Positions 1-6,474 of a stretch of DNA of 7,191 nucleotides are shown here, in pieces. The stretch lies in NCBI GenBank assembly GCA_963592135.1, contig CAVAVP010000012.1, forward strand, positions 1 through 7,191. The letters run 5' to 3'. The first letter of the stretch is position 1; each line of letters opens with the position of its first letter. A model generated the notes under the pieces. It saw only the letters and a list, made by a program, of their open reading frames with translations, had not been told where the DNA came from and ran no database searches. The position numbers were made by a program, and so were the translations under genes. This DNA is from UBA3700 sp963592135. Its GTDB lineage: Bacteria > Bacillota > Clostridia > Christensenellales > UBA3700.

Positions 1-2
1 GT

Positions 3-239
3 TTTGAAAGAGGCGTTAGTTGTTTTAATGAGAATAAATATGCTGAGTCTTTGCGTGCTTTTAGCAAGTTTCTTGAAGATCCTAAAGGTTCAGTAGATGA
101 TAAAATTAAGTCTCTATACTATATTTCGTTCTGTGAAGAAAATGGATATGACACAAAGAAAAATGTTGTTTCTGCTTATAAAAACTTTTCTATAGTTCAA
201 AATTTGGTGCATGTTTTTACTGATTTCAATAAAAAATAA
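3..239 (+). CDS. 3' end of a TPR/Sel1-like repeat protein (5' truncated by window edge)
   Basis: The frame is open from the first complete codon to a TAA at 237-239 and gives 78 residues; the true start lies upstream of the window. The N-terminal part (FERGVSCFNENKYAESLRAF, then SKFLEDP) has the spacing of a tetratricopeptide helix pair: a small residue, an aromatic in the turn, then Ala and Phe in helix B. The next part (SLYYISFCEENGYDTKKN, then A and Y further on) resembles a degenerate Sel1-like repeat, with a Tyr/Cys helix, an ENGY turn and a KK segment. Such repeats usually form protein-protein interaction scaffolds. The last 20 residues do not look like a repeat and may cap the solenoid. 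No catalytic motif, membrane segment or signal is visible in this fragment, so its function is unknown. It is separated from the next gene by a promoter. I am confident it is coding and moderately confident of the repeat assignment. Confidence 0.7.
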   Translation, partial: FERGVSCFNENKYAESLRAFSKFLEDPKGSVDDKIKSLYYISFCEENGYDTKKNVVSAYKNFSIVQNLVHVFTDFNKK

Positions 240-272
240 AAAAAAAATTTTTTGTAATTTTTTTGTAATTTT
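238..272. repeat. Helically phased A/T tracts upstream of a promoter
   Basis: A run of ten A (238-247) is followed by T6 (248-253), T7 (258-264) and T4 (269-272), the T runs being separated by GTAA. The near-repeat is AATTTTTTGT (246-255), AATTTTTTTGT (256-266), AATTTTA (267-273). The tract centres are about 10 bases apart, close to one helical turn, which is the arrangement expected to bend DNA. The block starts within the stop codon of the upstream gene and ends 8 bases before a TATAAT box. It may act as an UP-element-like or curved upstream region. The A-run followed by T-runs could also fold as a weak A:U hairpin and terminate some transcripts, but without GC pairs that is doubtful. Confidence 0.55.
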
Positions 273-280
273 ATACATAT

Positions 281-286
281 TATAAT
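281..286 (+). promoter_or_regulatory. Probable -10 box (TATAAT) for the small membrane protein gene
   Basis: A perfect TATAAT at 281-286 predicts transcription starting near 292-294, leaving a leader of about 24 bases that carries the AGGAGA ribosome site (305-310) of the 64-residue gene. No good -35 box sits at the normal distance: the expected position (258-263) is all T, and the two TTGTAA elements (252-257 and 263-268) give spacers of 23 and 12. Activity may therefore lean on the A/T tracts upstream or on an activator. Confidence 0.55.
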
Positions 287-316
287 GAAGTCACAAAAGT
301 AAATAGGAGAACGAAT

Positions 317-511
317 ATGGAATCTGATGTTATCACAAAAAATTTGAATAAAATACTAGTTATAATCAGTATTGTGTTCGTTGCTATTTTTGCTACAGCA
401 TATATTATTATTCAAGCTAACTATAATAAAGAAATGCAAGATGATCAGGCTAAAGTTGAAGAACAAATAGAAAGCCAATCAATAAATGAAGCGAAAGCTA
501 TAAACGATTAA
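317..511 (+). CDS. Small single-pass membrane protein, unknown function (64 aa)
   Basis: The start is fixed by AGGAGA at 305-310, six bases before the ATG; the stop is TAA at 509-511. Residues 1-12 are a short polar head with Lys8 and Lys12. Residues 13-32 form one strongly hydrophobic helix rich in Ile, Val, Ala and Phe. Residues 35-64 form a polar, acidic, Gln/Glu/Asp-rich tail likely to be helical. There is no Cys lipobox and no clear signal-peptidase site, so it reads as a signal anchor; the acidic tail suggests N-in/C-out, but charge gives only weak guidance. I do not recognise a family. It has its own promoter and a strong terminator, so it is apparently expressed as a one-gene transcript rather than with the repair operon. 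The good ribosome site and the bracketing signals support a real gene. What it binds or does cannot be told from this sequence. Confidence 0.72.
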   Translation: MESDVITKNLNKILVIISIVFVAIFATAYIIIQANYNKEMQDDQAKVEEQIESQSINEAKAIND

Positions 512-535
512 TAATTTTTTCATATATAACCCCCT

Positions 536-565
536 AAGACACAACGAAAGTTGTGTTTTTTCTTT
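536..565 (+). terminator. Intrinsic terminator with GAAA tetraloop
   Basis: ACACAAC (539-545) pairs perfectly with GTTGTGT (550-556) around a GAAA loop (546-549), a GNRA tetraloop closed by C-G. Three further pairs (536-538 with 557-559, one of them G-U) can extend the stem into the T-rich tail TTTTTCTTT (557-565). This is a standard Rho-independent terminator for the small membrane protein gene. It is not symmetric: the reverse strand lacks a T-tract after the stem. It separates that gene from the miaB operon and rules out an upstream GTG start for miaB at 553, which lies inside the 3' arm. Confidence 0.88.
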
Positions 566-574
566 ATTTTATAG

Positions 575-603
575 TTTACCTTCGCGCGACAAATAAATAT
601 AAT
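575..603 (+). promoter_or_regulatory. Promoter of the miaB-mutS-mutL-miaA operon, leaderless or nearly so
   Basis: A -35 element TTTACC (575-580, four of six matching TTGACA) is followed by exactly 17 bases and a perfect -10 TATAAT (598-603). Transcription should begin about 609-611, only 2-4 bases before the miaB ATG at 613. From 589 to 614 the + strand has no G at all, so no Shine-Dalgarno can exist whichever start point is used. The promoter directly follows the terminator of the preceding gene, as expected for a new transcription unit. The exact start site is inferred. Confidence 0.7.
582..589. repeat. 8-bp perfect palindrome TCGCGCGA in the miaB promoter spacer
   Basis: TCGCGCGA is its own reverse complement and lies wholly between the -35 and -10 boxes of the miaB promoter. 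Its six-base CGCGCG core stands out sharply in the AT-rich surroundings. A protein bound here would block RNA polymerase, so an operator is possible, though 8 bp is short for one and the flanks do not extend the symmetry. It could also be chance. I cannot match it to a known regulator's site. Confidence 0.4.
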
Positions 604-614
604 ATATATATTAT
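599..614. repeat. 16-bp perfect AT palindrome spanning -10 box to miaB start codon
   Basis: ATAATATATATATTAT reads the same on both strands and covers most of the -10 box, the predicted transcription start and the first two bases of the ATG. AT alternation makes palindromes likely by chance, so operator function is only a possibility. As DNA it should melt very easily, favouring promoter opening; as RNA little of it would be transcribed if the start site is near 610. Confidence 0.4.
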
Positions 615-1941
615 GAGTAAAAAATATAAAATTATAACATATGGATGTCAAATGAACATTCATGAATCAGAAAAGGCTGCCGGTATTTTAGAAGATATGG
701 GATATTGTGCTACAGAAGATGAAAATGTAGCAGATTTAATTTTGTTTAACACCTGCTGTATTAGAGATAATGCCGAATCCAAAGCTTTTGGAAATATTGG
801 TGCAGTTAAGAAACTTAAGAAAATTAATAAAAATTTAATTATTGTTGTTATGGGTTGTATGACTCAACAAAAGGGAAAAGTAGATGTATTTAAAGAAAAA
901 TATCCTTATGTAGATATTATTCTTGGAACAAACAACTTAAACATGTTAGATTCTGCGATTACCCAAATTCTTTCGCATCCAAAAAGAAAACAATATTTAA
1001 TTGACCCAAATGATAGACCAGAAATAATAGAAGATGAAAGAGTTTATAGAACATCTGGAACTAATGGTTGGTTAAATATTATGTATGGTTGTAATAATTT
1101 CTGTACATATTGTATTGTGCCTTATGTTAGAGGAAGAGAAAGATCAAGATCAATGCAAGCTATAATTGAAGAATTTAAGTCACTTTTAACGCAAGGCTAT
1201 AAGGAAATAACCCTTCTTGGTCAAAATGTTAATTCATATGGTAATGATTTAAATGACGGAGTTTCTACGTTTGCTAACCTTTTAAGAGAATTAGATAAAA
1301 TTGAGGGTAAATATAGGATTAGATTTATGACATCACATCCAAAGGATTTATCAGATGAGGTTATAGATATAATTGCTACATCTAAACATATTTGTCATAA
1401 CATTCATTTACCAATTCAATCAGGTTCGAATAAAATTTTAAAGAAAATGAACCGTCATTACACAAGAGAGTATTATTTATCTAGAATTGAACATATAAAG
1501 AAAGTAATGCCTGATTGTGGAATAACAACGGATTTAATGGTTGGTTTTCCATATGAGGATGAACAAGATTTCATGGATACGGTAGATATTGTTAGAAAGG
1601 TTGGGTATTCTTCTGCTTTTACTTTTATTTATTCAATTCGTCAAGGAACACCAGCAGGTGAGTGGGAACAAATTCCACCTGAGGTTTCTAAAGATAGAAT
1701 AATGCGTTTGATTAAAGAACAAAATTGTATGACTAAACAACAATCAAAAACTTATGAAGGTAAGATTTTTGAAGTTTTAGTTGAAGATACTGTTGAGAAA
1801 AAGCCAGGTTTAGTATGTGGTAGAACAGATTCTGGAAGACTAGTAACTTTTGAAGGATCTAAAGATTTAATTGGTTCATTTGTCAATGTAAAGATAAATA
1901 GATCACAATCAGCGTCACTTTTTGGGGAGATTGTTAAATAA
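613..1941 (+). CDS. miaB: tRNA-2-methylthio-N6-dimethylallyladenosine synthase MiaB
   Basis: MiaB is a radical SAM methylthiotransferase that converts i6A37 of tRNAs reading U-starting codons to ms2i6A, using two [4Fe-4S] clusters. The protein is 442 residues, a normal length. The N-terminal methylthiotransferase domain (about 4-115) has all three cluster ligands: Cys12 in YGCQMN, Cys48 in NTCCIRDNA and Cys82 in MGCM. The radical SAM domain (about 145-375) has the CxxxCxxC signature at Cys160, Cys164 and Cys167, followed by IVPYVRGRERSR; GFPYEDEQDF and FIYSIRQGTPA further on are also family motifs. A TRAM RNA-binding domain occupies about 379-440. I chose ATG 613 because MSKKYKIITYGCQMN begins as family members do; a longer reading from GTG 553 would translate the terminator. 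It lacks a ribosome site, unlike every other complete gene here. It heads the operon, abuts mutS with no gap, and acts on the product of MiaA, encoded three genes downstream. Distinction from the MtaB and RimO paralogues rests on the GCQMN and NNFCTYC motifs. Confidence 0.97.
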   Translation: MSKKYKIITYGCQMNIHESEKAAGILEDMGYCATEDENVADLILFNTCCIRDNAESKAFGNIGAVKKLKKINKNLIIVVMGCMTQQKGKVDVFKEKYPYVDIILGTNNLNMLDSAITQILSHPKRKQYLIDPNDRPEIIEDERVYRTSGTNGWLNIMYGCNNFCTYCIVPYVRGRERSRSMQAIIEEFKSLLTQGYKEITLLGQNVNSYGNDLNDGVSTFANLLRELDKIEGKYRIRFMTSHPKDLSDEVIDIIATSKHICHNIHLPIQSGSNKILKKMNRHYTREYYLSRIEHIKKVMPDCGITTDLMVGFPYEDEQDFMDTVDIVRKVGYSSAFTFIYSIRQGTPAGEWEQIPPEVSKDRIMRLIKEQNCMTKQQSKTYEGKIFEVLVEDTVEKKPGLVCGRTDSGRLVTFEGSKDLIGSFVNVKINRSQSASLFGEIVK

Positions 1942-4539
1942 ATGGCATTGTCACCTTTGATGCAGCAATATATGGCCTTAAAAGAAGAGTATAAGGATGC
2001 GATAATATTATGCAGACTTGGTGATTTTTATGAAGTTTTCTTTGAAGATGCTAAAATTGTTTCGGATATTTTAGACTTAACACTAACTGGTAGAAATTGT
2101 GGACTTGAAGAAAGAGCGCCAATGTGTGGTATTCCATATCATGCATTAAACAATTATTTGCCAAAACTTATAAAATCAGGTTTAAAAGTTGCCATTTGGG
2201 AGCAATTATCTGATCCCGATAAAACTCCAAAAGGTGAAATGGTTGAAAGGGGGATAGTTAGGGTAATTACTCCAGGAACCGTTATTGAGGAGTCAATTTT
2301 AAAAGAAAAAGACAATAACTATTTAGCTGCAGTTGCTTCAAATGATAAATTTTTTGCTGTATCTTGGCTGGATGTATCAACAGGAGAGTTTAAAACAACA
2401 ACTATTCCATTTAAATCTATTTCTGATATAGAGGATATATTGCTTACAATTAAACCTGCAGAAATTATTTGTGATGAAAAAACTTATATGATGGCTAAAA
2501 ATTTGCAATCAATAAAAATGGCAAAATTACCAACATTTCAAAAATATCCAGAGCAAATGTTTAATGAAAAAACAGCTACGGATAAACTTTTAAAACAATT
2601 TAAAGTTTCATCACTTCAGGCTTTTGAAATAGATAAATATCCATTATCTATAGAAACAGCAGGTGTATTAATTGACTATATTACAACCACTCAAAAGAGA
2701 GATTTATGGCATATTTCATCAATAAAATTTATTAGAACTGTCGATTATTTAACAATAGATGCAACAGCAATGAAAAACTTGGAACTAGTTGAATCCATGA
2801 GAGATGGGTCTAAAAAAGCAACGCTTCTTGGTGTATTGGATAAAACCAGAACATCAATGGGAGCAAGAAACCTAAAACAATGGATAGAAAGACCTTTAAG
2901 AAATTCAAAAATAATTAACGAAAGACTTGATGCCGTAGAAGAATTAGCCAAATCAACCAAAATCAGAAATAATTTATATGATTTATTAACAAATATAAGA
3001 GATTTGGAAAGATTATCATCAAGAATAGTGTATGGGAATCCAAATCCTAGAGATTTTATTGCAATTGCGTCATCTCTTGAGTATATTCCTAATATAAAGA
3101 AAATTTTAAATCAATGTAATAGTGATATATTACAAAAAATTAATGCAAATATTGAACCGTTGACTGAATTATATCAATTGTTATCATCAGCTATCGATGA
3201 AAATTCTTCAAGTGTAATTAGAGATGGTGGCTTTATTAAGAAAGGATTTAATAAAGAATTAGACGAATATAAATTAGCTTCAACTGAAGGTAAAACTTGG
3301 CTTGCAGAATTAGAGGCAAGAGAAAGGGAATCTTCTGGAATAAAAACATTAAAAGTTGGTTTTAATAAAATATTTGGTTACTATATAGAAGTTTCAAAAG
3401 GGGCTTTAGATAAAGTTCCATTAAATTATGTTAGAAAACAAACATTAACAACTGGTGAAAGATTTATAACAGAGGAATTAAAAGAAATAGAGGACAAACT
3501 ATTAGGCGCCCAAGACAAATCAGTAGAACTTGAATTAAAATTATTTGAAGAAATTAAAAACAAAGTTCTTTCTTATATTCCTAAAATGCTTTTAATATCG
3601 CATGCTATAGCAAACTTGGATACTTTATTATCATTATCAGTTGTTGCTATCAAAAATAATTATTGTAAGCCTTTTATTGATGACAAAGTTGATAAAATAG
3701 AAATTATTGATGGTCGTCATCCCGTTGTAGAGGAAATAAGTAAAAATGTATTTGTTCCAAATAACACACTTCTAGATAACACTTTAAATAGGACAATGTT
3801 GATTACAGGCCCTAATATGTCGGGAAAAAGTACATATATGAGACAAGTTGCGCTAATTACAATCATGGCTCACATTGGCTCATTTGTTCCTGCTAAAAAG
3901 GCTGAAATTGCTATAACGGATAGAGTTTTTACAAGAATTGGCGCATCAGATGATTTAGCTTATGGCCAATCTACATTTATGGTGGAAATGATTGAAGTTG
4001 CAACAATTCTTCAAAACGCAACTTATAAGTCATTATTAATTTTAGATGAAATAGGAAGGGGAACATCAACTTTTGATGGACTTGCAATTGCTAGAGCTGT
4101 AATTGAGGATGTTTCGCAAAGAATACGTTGTAGAACTTTATTTTCAACTCATTATCATGAACTTACTGAACTCGAGAGTTTATTATCTGGAATTAAAAAC
4201 TATAAAGTTTTAGCTTGTGAAAAAGACAAAGGTGTTGTATTTTTACATAAAGTTATGACAGGTGGAACAAATAAAAGTTTTGGAATAGAAGTCGCAAAAC
4301 TTGCAGGAGTCCCTTTGAATGTAGTAAAAAGGGCGAAGGAAGTTCAAAAGTTATTAGATAAGATTTCAGTTTCAACTCAAGAAAAATCTTCTATTGATGA
4401 TAATAATTTACTAAATATATCTAAAGATAATGAACTAAGGGATGTCTTGCAAAAAATTGATATGGATACAGTATCGCCAATACAAGCTTTTGCAAAATTA
4501 CAAGAATTAATAGACATTGCAAAAAGGGAGATTAGTTAA
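1942..4539 (+). CDS. mutS: DNA mismatch repair protein MutS
   Basis: MutS finds mismatches and small loops in new DNA and, in its ATP-bound sliding form, recruits MutL. The 865 residues are typical for the bacterial protein. The mismatch-binding domain carries the Phe-x-Glu wedge at Phe29-Tyr30-Glu31 (GDFYEVFF). Connector, lever and clamp domains follow; the DLERL...NPRDF stretch and the GFNKIFGYYIEVSK stretch are recognisable lever/clamp landmarks. The ATPase has Walker A GPNMSGKST (623-631), the GQSTFMVEM signature, Walker B LLILDEIGRGTST with Asp702-Glu703, and the switch histidine region STHYHEL (735-741). The C-terminus has a low-complexity linker (about 806-832) and the SPIQAFAKLQEL segment (845-856) seen in the dimer/tetramer-forming tail. 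I see no QLSLF-like sliding-clamp motif in the linker. ATG 1942 directly follows the miaB stop; GGGGAGA (1924-1930) within miaB is its ribosome site, 11 bases away. No frameshift or missing catalytic residue is seen. Confidence 0.99.
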   Translation: MALSPLMQQYMALKEEYKDAIILCRLGDFYEVFFEDAKIVSDILDLTLTGRNCGLEERAPMCGIPYHALNNYLPKLIKSGLKVAIWEQLSDPDKTPKGEMVERGIVRVITPGTVIEESILKEKDNNYLAAVASNDKFFAVSWLDVSTGEFKTTTIPFKSISDIEDILLTIKPAEIICDEKTYMMAKNLQSIKMAKLPTFQKYPEQMFNEKTATDKLLKQFKVSSLQAFEIDKYPLSIETAGVLIDYITTTQKRDLWHISSIKFIRTVDYLTIDATAMKNLELVESMRDGSKKATLLGVLDKTRTSMGARNLKQWIERPLRNSKIINERLDAVEELAKSTKIRNNLYDLLTNIRDLERLSSRIVYGNPNPRDFIAIASSLEYIPNIKKILNQCNSDILQKINANIEPLTELYQLLSSAIDENSSSVIRDGGFIKKGFNKELDEYKLASTEGKTWLAELEARERESSGIKTLKVGFNKIFGYYIEVSKGALDKVPLNYVRKQTLTTGERFITEELKEIEDKLLGAQDKSVELELKLFEEIKNKVLSYIPKMLLISHAIANLDTLLSLSVVAIKNNYCKPFIDDKVDKIEIIDGRHPVVEEISKNVFVPNNTLLDNTLNRTMLITGPNMSGKSTYMRQVALITIMAHIGSFVPAKKAEIAITDRVFTRIGASDDLAYGQSTFMVEMIEVATILQNATYKSLLILDEIGRGTSTFDGLAIARAVIEDVSQRIRCRTLFSTHYHELTELESLLSGIKNYKVLACEKDKGVVFLHKVMTGGTNKSFGIEVAKLAGVPLNVVKRAKEVQKLLDKISVSTQEKSSIDDNNLLNISKDNELRDVLQKIDMDTVSPIQAFAKLQELIDIAKREIS

Positions 4540-6474
4540 ATGTCAAAAATTAATAAACTAGATCCTTCCGTTTATAATTTAATTAGCGCAGGAGAAGTTG
4601 TTGAAAATCCGGCATCTGTTGTAAAAGAACTAGTAGATAATGCAATTGATGCAGGGGCAAGTGAAATTATAATTTCAATACAAGAAGGCGGAATAAAGAG
4701 TATATCTATATTAGATAATGGTTTTGGTATGAGTAAAGAGGACTTATATCTTTCTTATTTGCCTCATGCCACATCAAAATTAAAAAATGCCATAGATTTA
4801 TCTAACATTTCAACTTTAGGTTTTAGAGGGGAAGCCTTAGCTTCAATTGCTGCAGTTTCTCATTTAACAATAGCTTCTAATCAAAAATCAAATGAAGGAA
4901 TAGGTTACAAAATAAAAGTTAGTGGCGGAAAAATTGAAGAGGAAAGTGAATATGGAATGACAATTGGAACAGAAATAATTGTCGATAATTTGTTTTATAA
5001 TACGCCGGTAAGATTAAAGTTTTTAAAAACTCCAAAACAAGAAGAATCTTTAGTTAAGAATAAAGTTATAGCATTAATATTTTCAAATCCTGATGTGAAG
5101 TTTAAATTTATAGTTGATGGAGAAGTTGAACTACAAACATCCGGGGGACTTGAGGATGCAATATATGAGTTATATGGTACAGAGATTTCAAATAAATTAG
5201 TTCCATTTGATATTACTTATAGTAGCTATAGAGCATATGGATTTACATCATTGCCAGAATTAGCTAAACATAATAAATCATTTGAAACTATAATTGTAAA
5301 TGGAAGACCAATACAAAATCAAAATATCGCTTTAGCCGTTATGCAAGCTTATGGTTCAACTTTAATGAAGAGGACATTTCCAGTTTATGTTTTAAATTTA
5401 GTTATTCCTTTTGACGAGGTTGATGTAAATGTTCATCCAACAAAATTAGATGTTAGATTTTCAGACAATCATAAAGTGTTTTCAACCGTTTATCGTGGTA
5501 TTTGCCAAGCGCTTGATAACCAAGTCAAAACCTTGGATTTAACTGAAATTTCAAAAACTGAACAAACAAACGAAACAAAAAATGAACAGCAAAAACAAAC
5601 ATATGTTCAAAATCAAAATGAACAAACGTTTGAACCTTTTTATGCTTCTGAAATTTCTTATGAAATTAACTCTAATTCATATATAAATAATGCTGTAAAT
5701 AAAAATTCTAATTTAGAAAATCCTGAAATTTTAAATAAAAATGAATATTCTAAATTAGAAAATAGTCAAATAAAGGCTAATGATTTGTTTGAAAAAAACA
5801 TAAATTCAAATATTGATATTTCTAAAATAATAAGAAGTGATATTTATGATTCTCAAGATATTCTAAATAATATCAATAATTCTAAAATTGATGATTTTTA
5901 TCCGAAATATAAAGTTATTGGACAGCTGTTTGATACATATTTAATAATACAAGATGATGATAAAGCTTTTTTAATTGATCAACATGCGTGTCATGAAAAA
6001 GATTTATATGAAAAATTAATTAATTCTATGAATAAAAGAGAGGTTGTATCTCAGCCTTTATTAATACCATTTATTTACGAAACAAATGCAAATCAATATG
6101 ATTACATGTTAATGTTAATGAATAATTTAAAAGATTTAGGTTTTGATATTGAAGAATTTGGCAATTTAACATTTAAAGTAAATGAGATACCTGCATTTTT
6201 AGTAAATATCAATTTATCTAAATTCTTTGAGGAATTATTGTGCGAAAAATCTACATTACAACAACTAAAAAATTCAGATTTATTTAAAGATAAATTAGCT
6301 CAATATGCATGTAAATCTGCAATTAAAGGCGGAGATAGTTTATCTGAAGCGCAAATAAGAGAATTATTTAAGCAAATGAAAAATGGTATTCCTACACAAT
6401 GTCCACATGGTAGACCATGTATTTTTACATATACAAAAAATGATTTGGATAAATTGTTCAAGAGGATAGAATGA
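4540..6474 (+). CDS. mutL: DNA mismatch repair endonuclease MutL
   Basis: MutL links mismatch recognition to strand cutting; this 644-residue form should nick DNA itself. The GHKL ATPase (1 to about 335) has the AGEVVENPASVVKELVDNAIDAG block with catalytic Glu30 and Mg-binding Asn34, DNGFGM (59-64), HATSK (76-80), GFRGEA (94-99) and VDVNVHPTK (294-302). A linker of about 115 residues (335-450) is rich in Asn, Gln, Lys and Glu and probably disordered. The C-terminal domain (from about 454) has the endonuclease motif DQHA-x2-E-x4-E (480-491), ACK (590-592), CPHGRP (621-626) and FKR (640-642), which together form the metal site of MutL nucleases. QPLLIP (505-510) fits the Q-x-x-L/I-x-P sliding-clamp motif. 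Deviations from common sequence are Asn23 for Arg, Asp33 for Glu, Ala35 for Ser and Pro75 for Arg; none is a known catalytic residue. The ATG abuts the mutS stop, with GGGAGA (4526-4531) as ribosome site. The TGA stop overlaps the miaA ATG. Confidence 0.99.
   Translation: MSKINKLDPSVYNLISAGEVVENPASVVKELVDNAIDAGASEIIISIQEGGIKSISILDNGFGMSKEDLYLSYLPHATSKLKNAIDLSNISTLGFRGEALASIAAVSHLTIASNQKSNEGIGYKIKVSGGKIEEESEYGMTIGTEIIVDNLFYNTPVRLKFLKTPKQEESLVKNKVIALIFSNPDVKFKFIVDGEVELQTSGGLEDAIYELYGTEISNKLVPFDITYSSYRAYGFTSLPELAKHNKSFETIIVNGRPIQNQNIALAVMQAYGSTLMKRTFPVYVLNLVIPFDEVDVNVHPTKLDVRFSDNHKVFSTVYRGICQALDNQVKTLDLTEISKTEQTNETKNEQQKQTYVQNQNEQTFEPFYASEISYEINSNSYINNAVNKNSNLENPEILNKNEYSKLENSQIKANDLFEKNINSNIDISKIIRSDIYDSQDILNNINNSKIDDFYPKYKVIGQLFDTYLIIQDDDKAFLIDQHACHEKDLYEKLINSMNKREVVSQPLLIPFIYETNANQYDYMLMLMNNLKDLGFDIEEFGNLTFKVNEIPAFLVNINLSKFFEELLCEKSTLQQLKNSDLFKDKLAQYACKSAIKGGDSLSEAQIRELFKQMKNGIPTQCPHGRPCIFTYTKNDLDKLFKRIE
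5545..5900 (+). other. Low-complexity Asn/Gln-rich linker region within mutL
   Basis: This stretch encodes the inter-domain linker of MutL, roughly residues 336-453, dominated by Asn, Lys, Glu, Gln, Ile and Ser and almost free of Gly, Trp and Cys. It contains a 17-base near-repeat, ATTCTAATTTAGAAAAT (5705-5721) and ATTCTAAATTAGAAAAT (5747-5763), differing by one base and 42 bases apart, hence in frame; each encodes an S-(N/K)-L-E-N core. The inner 13 bases of one copy are also the reverse complement of the other. The linker tethers the ATPase and nuclease halves and varies freely in the family. Confidence 0.7.

Noticed and set aside
51..239. TTG at 51 as the start of the first gene
   Set aside because: The frame is open to the window edge and the residues before it complete a TPR-like helix, so the gene continues upstream.
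530..535. CCCCCT run that could mask a ribosome site
   Set aside because: Pairing with the nearby AGGAGA has an A/C mismatch and the run sits at the far end of the same transcript, so antisense control is not supported.
553..612. GTG at 553 as the start of miaB, adding 20 residues
   Set aside because: The codon lies in the 3' arm of the terminator and the extra residues are unlike MiaB N-termini; ATG 613 gives the family-typical start.
2745..2960. 71-codon open frame on the minus strand
   Set aside because: It lies entirely inside mutS coding sequence, has no ribosome site I can see and no recognisable motif; it is a shadow frame.
5705..5763. Inverted repeat in the mutL linker as a transcription terminator or mobile-element end
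   Set aside because: It is AT-only apart from single C/G bases, lacks a T-tract, and lies inside an intact coding frame.
6471..6474. Possible TGA-as-tryptophan recoding in this AT-rich genome
   Set aside because: mutL ends at this TGA right after the family-typical FKRI end, and tryptophan is TGG in miaB and mutS.
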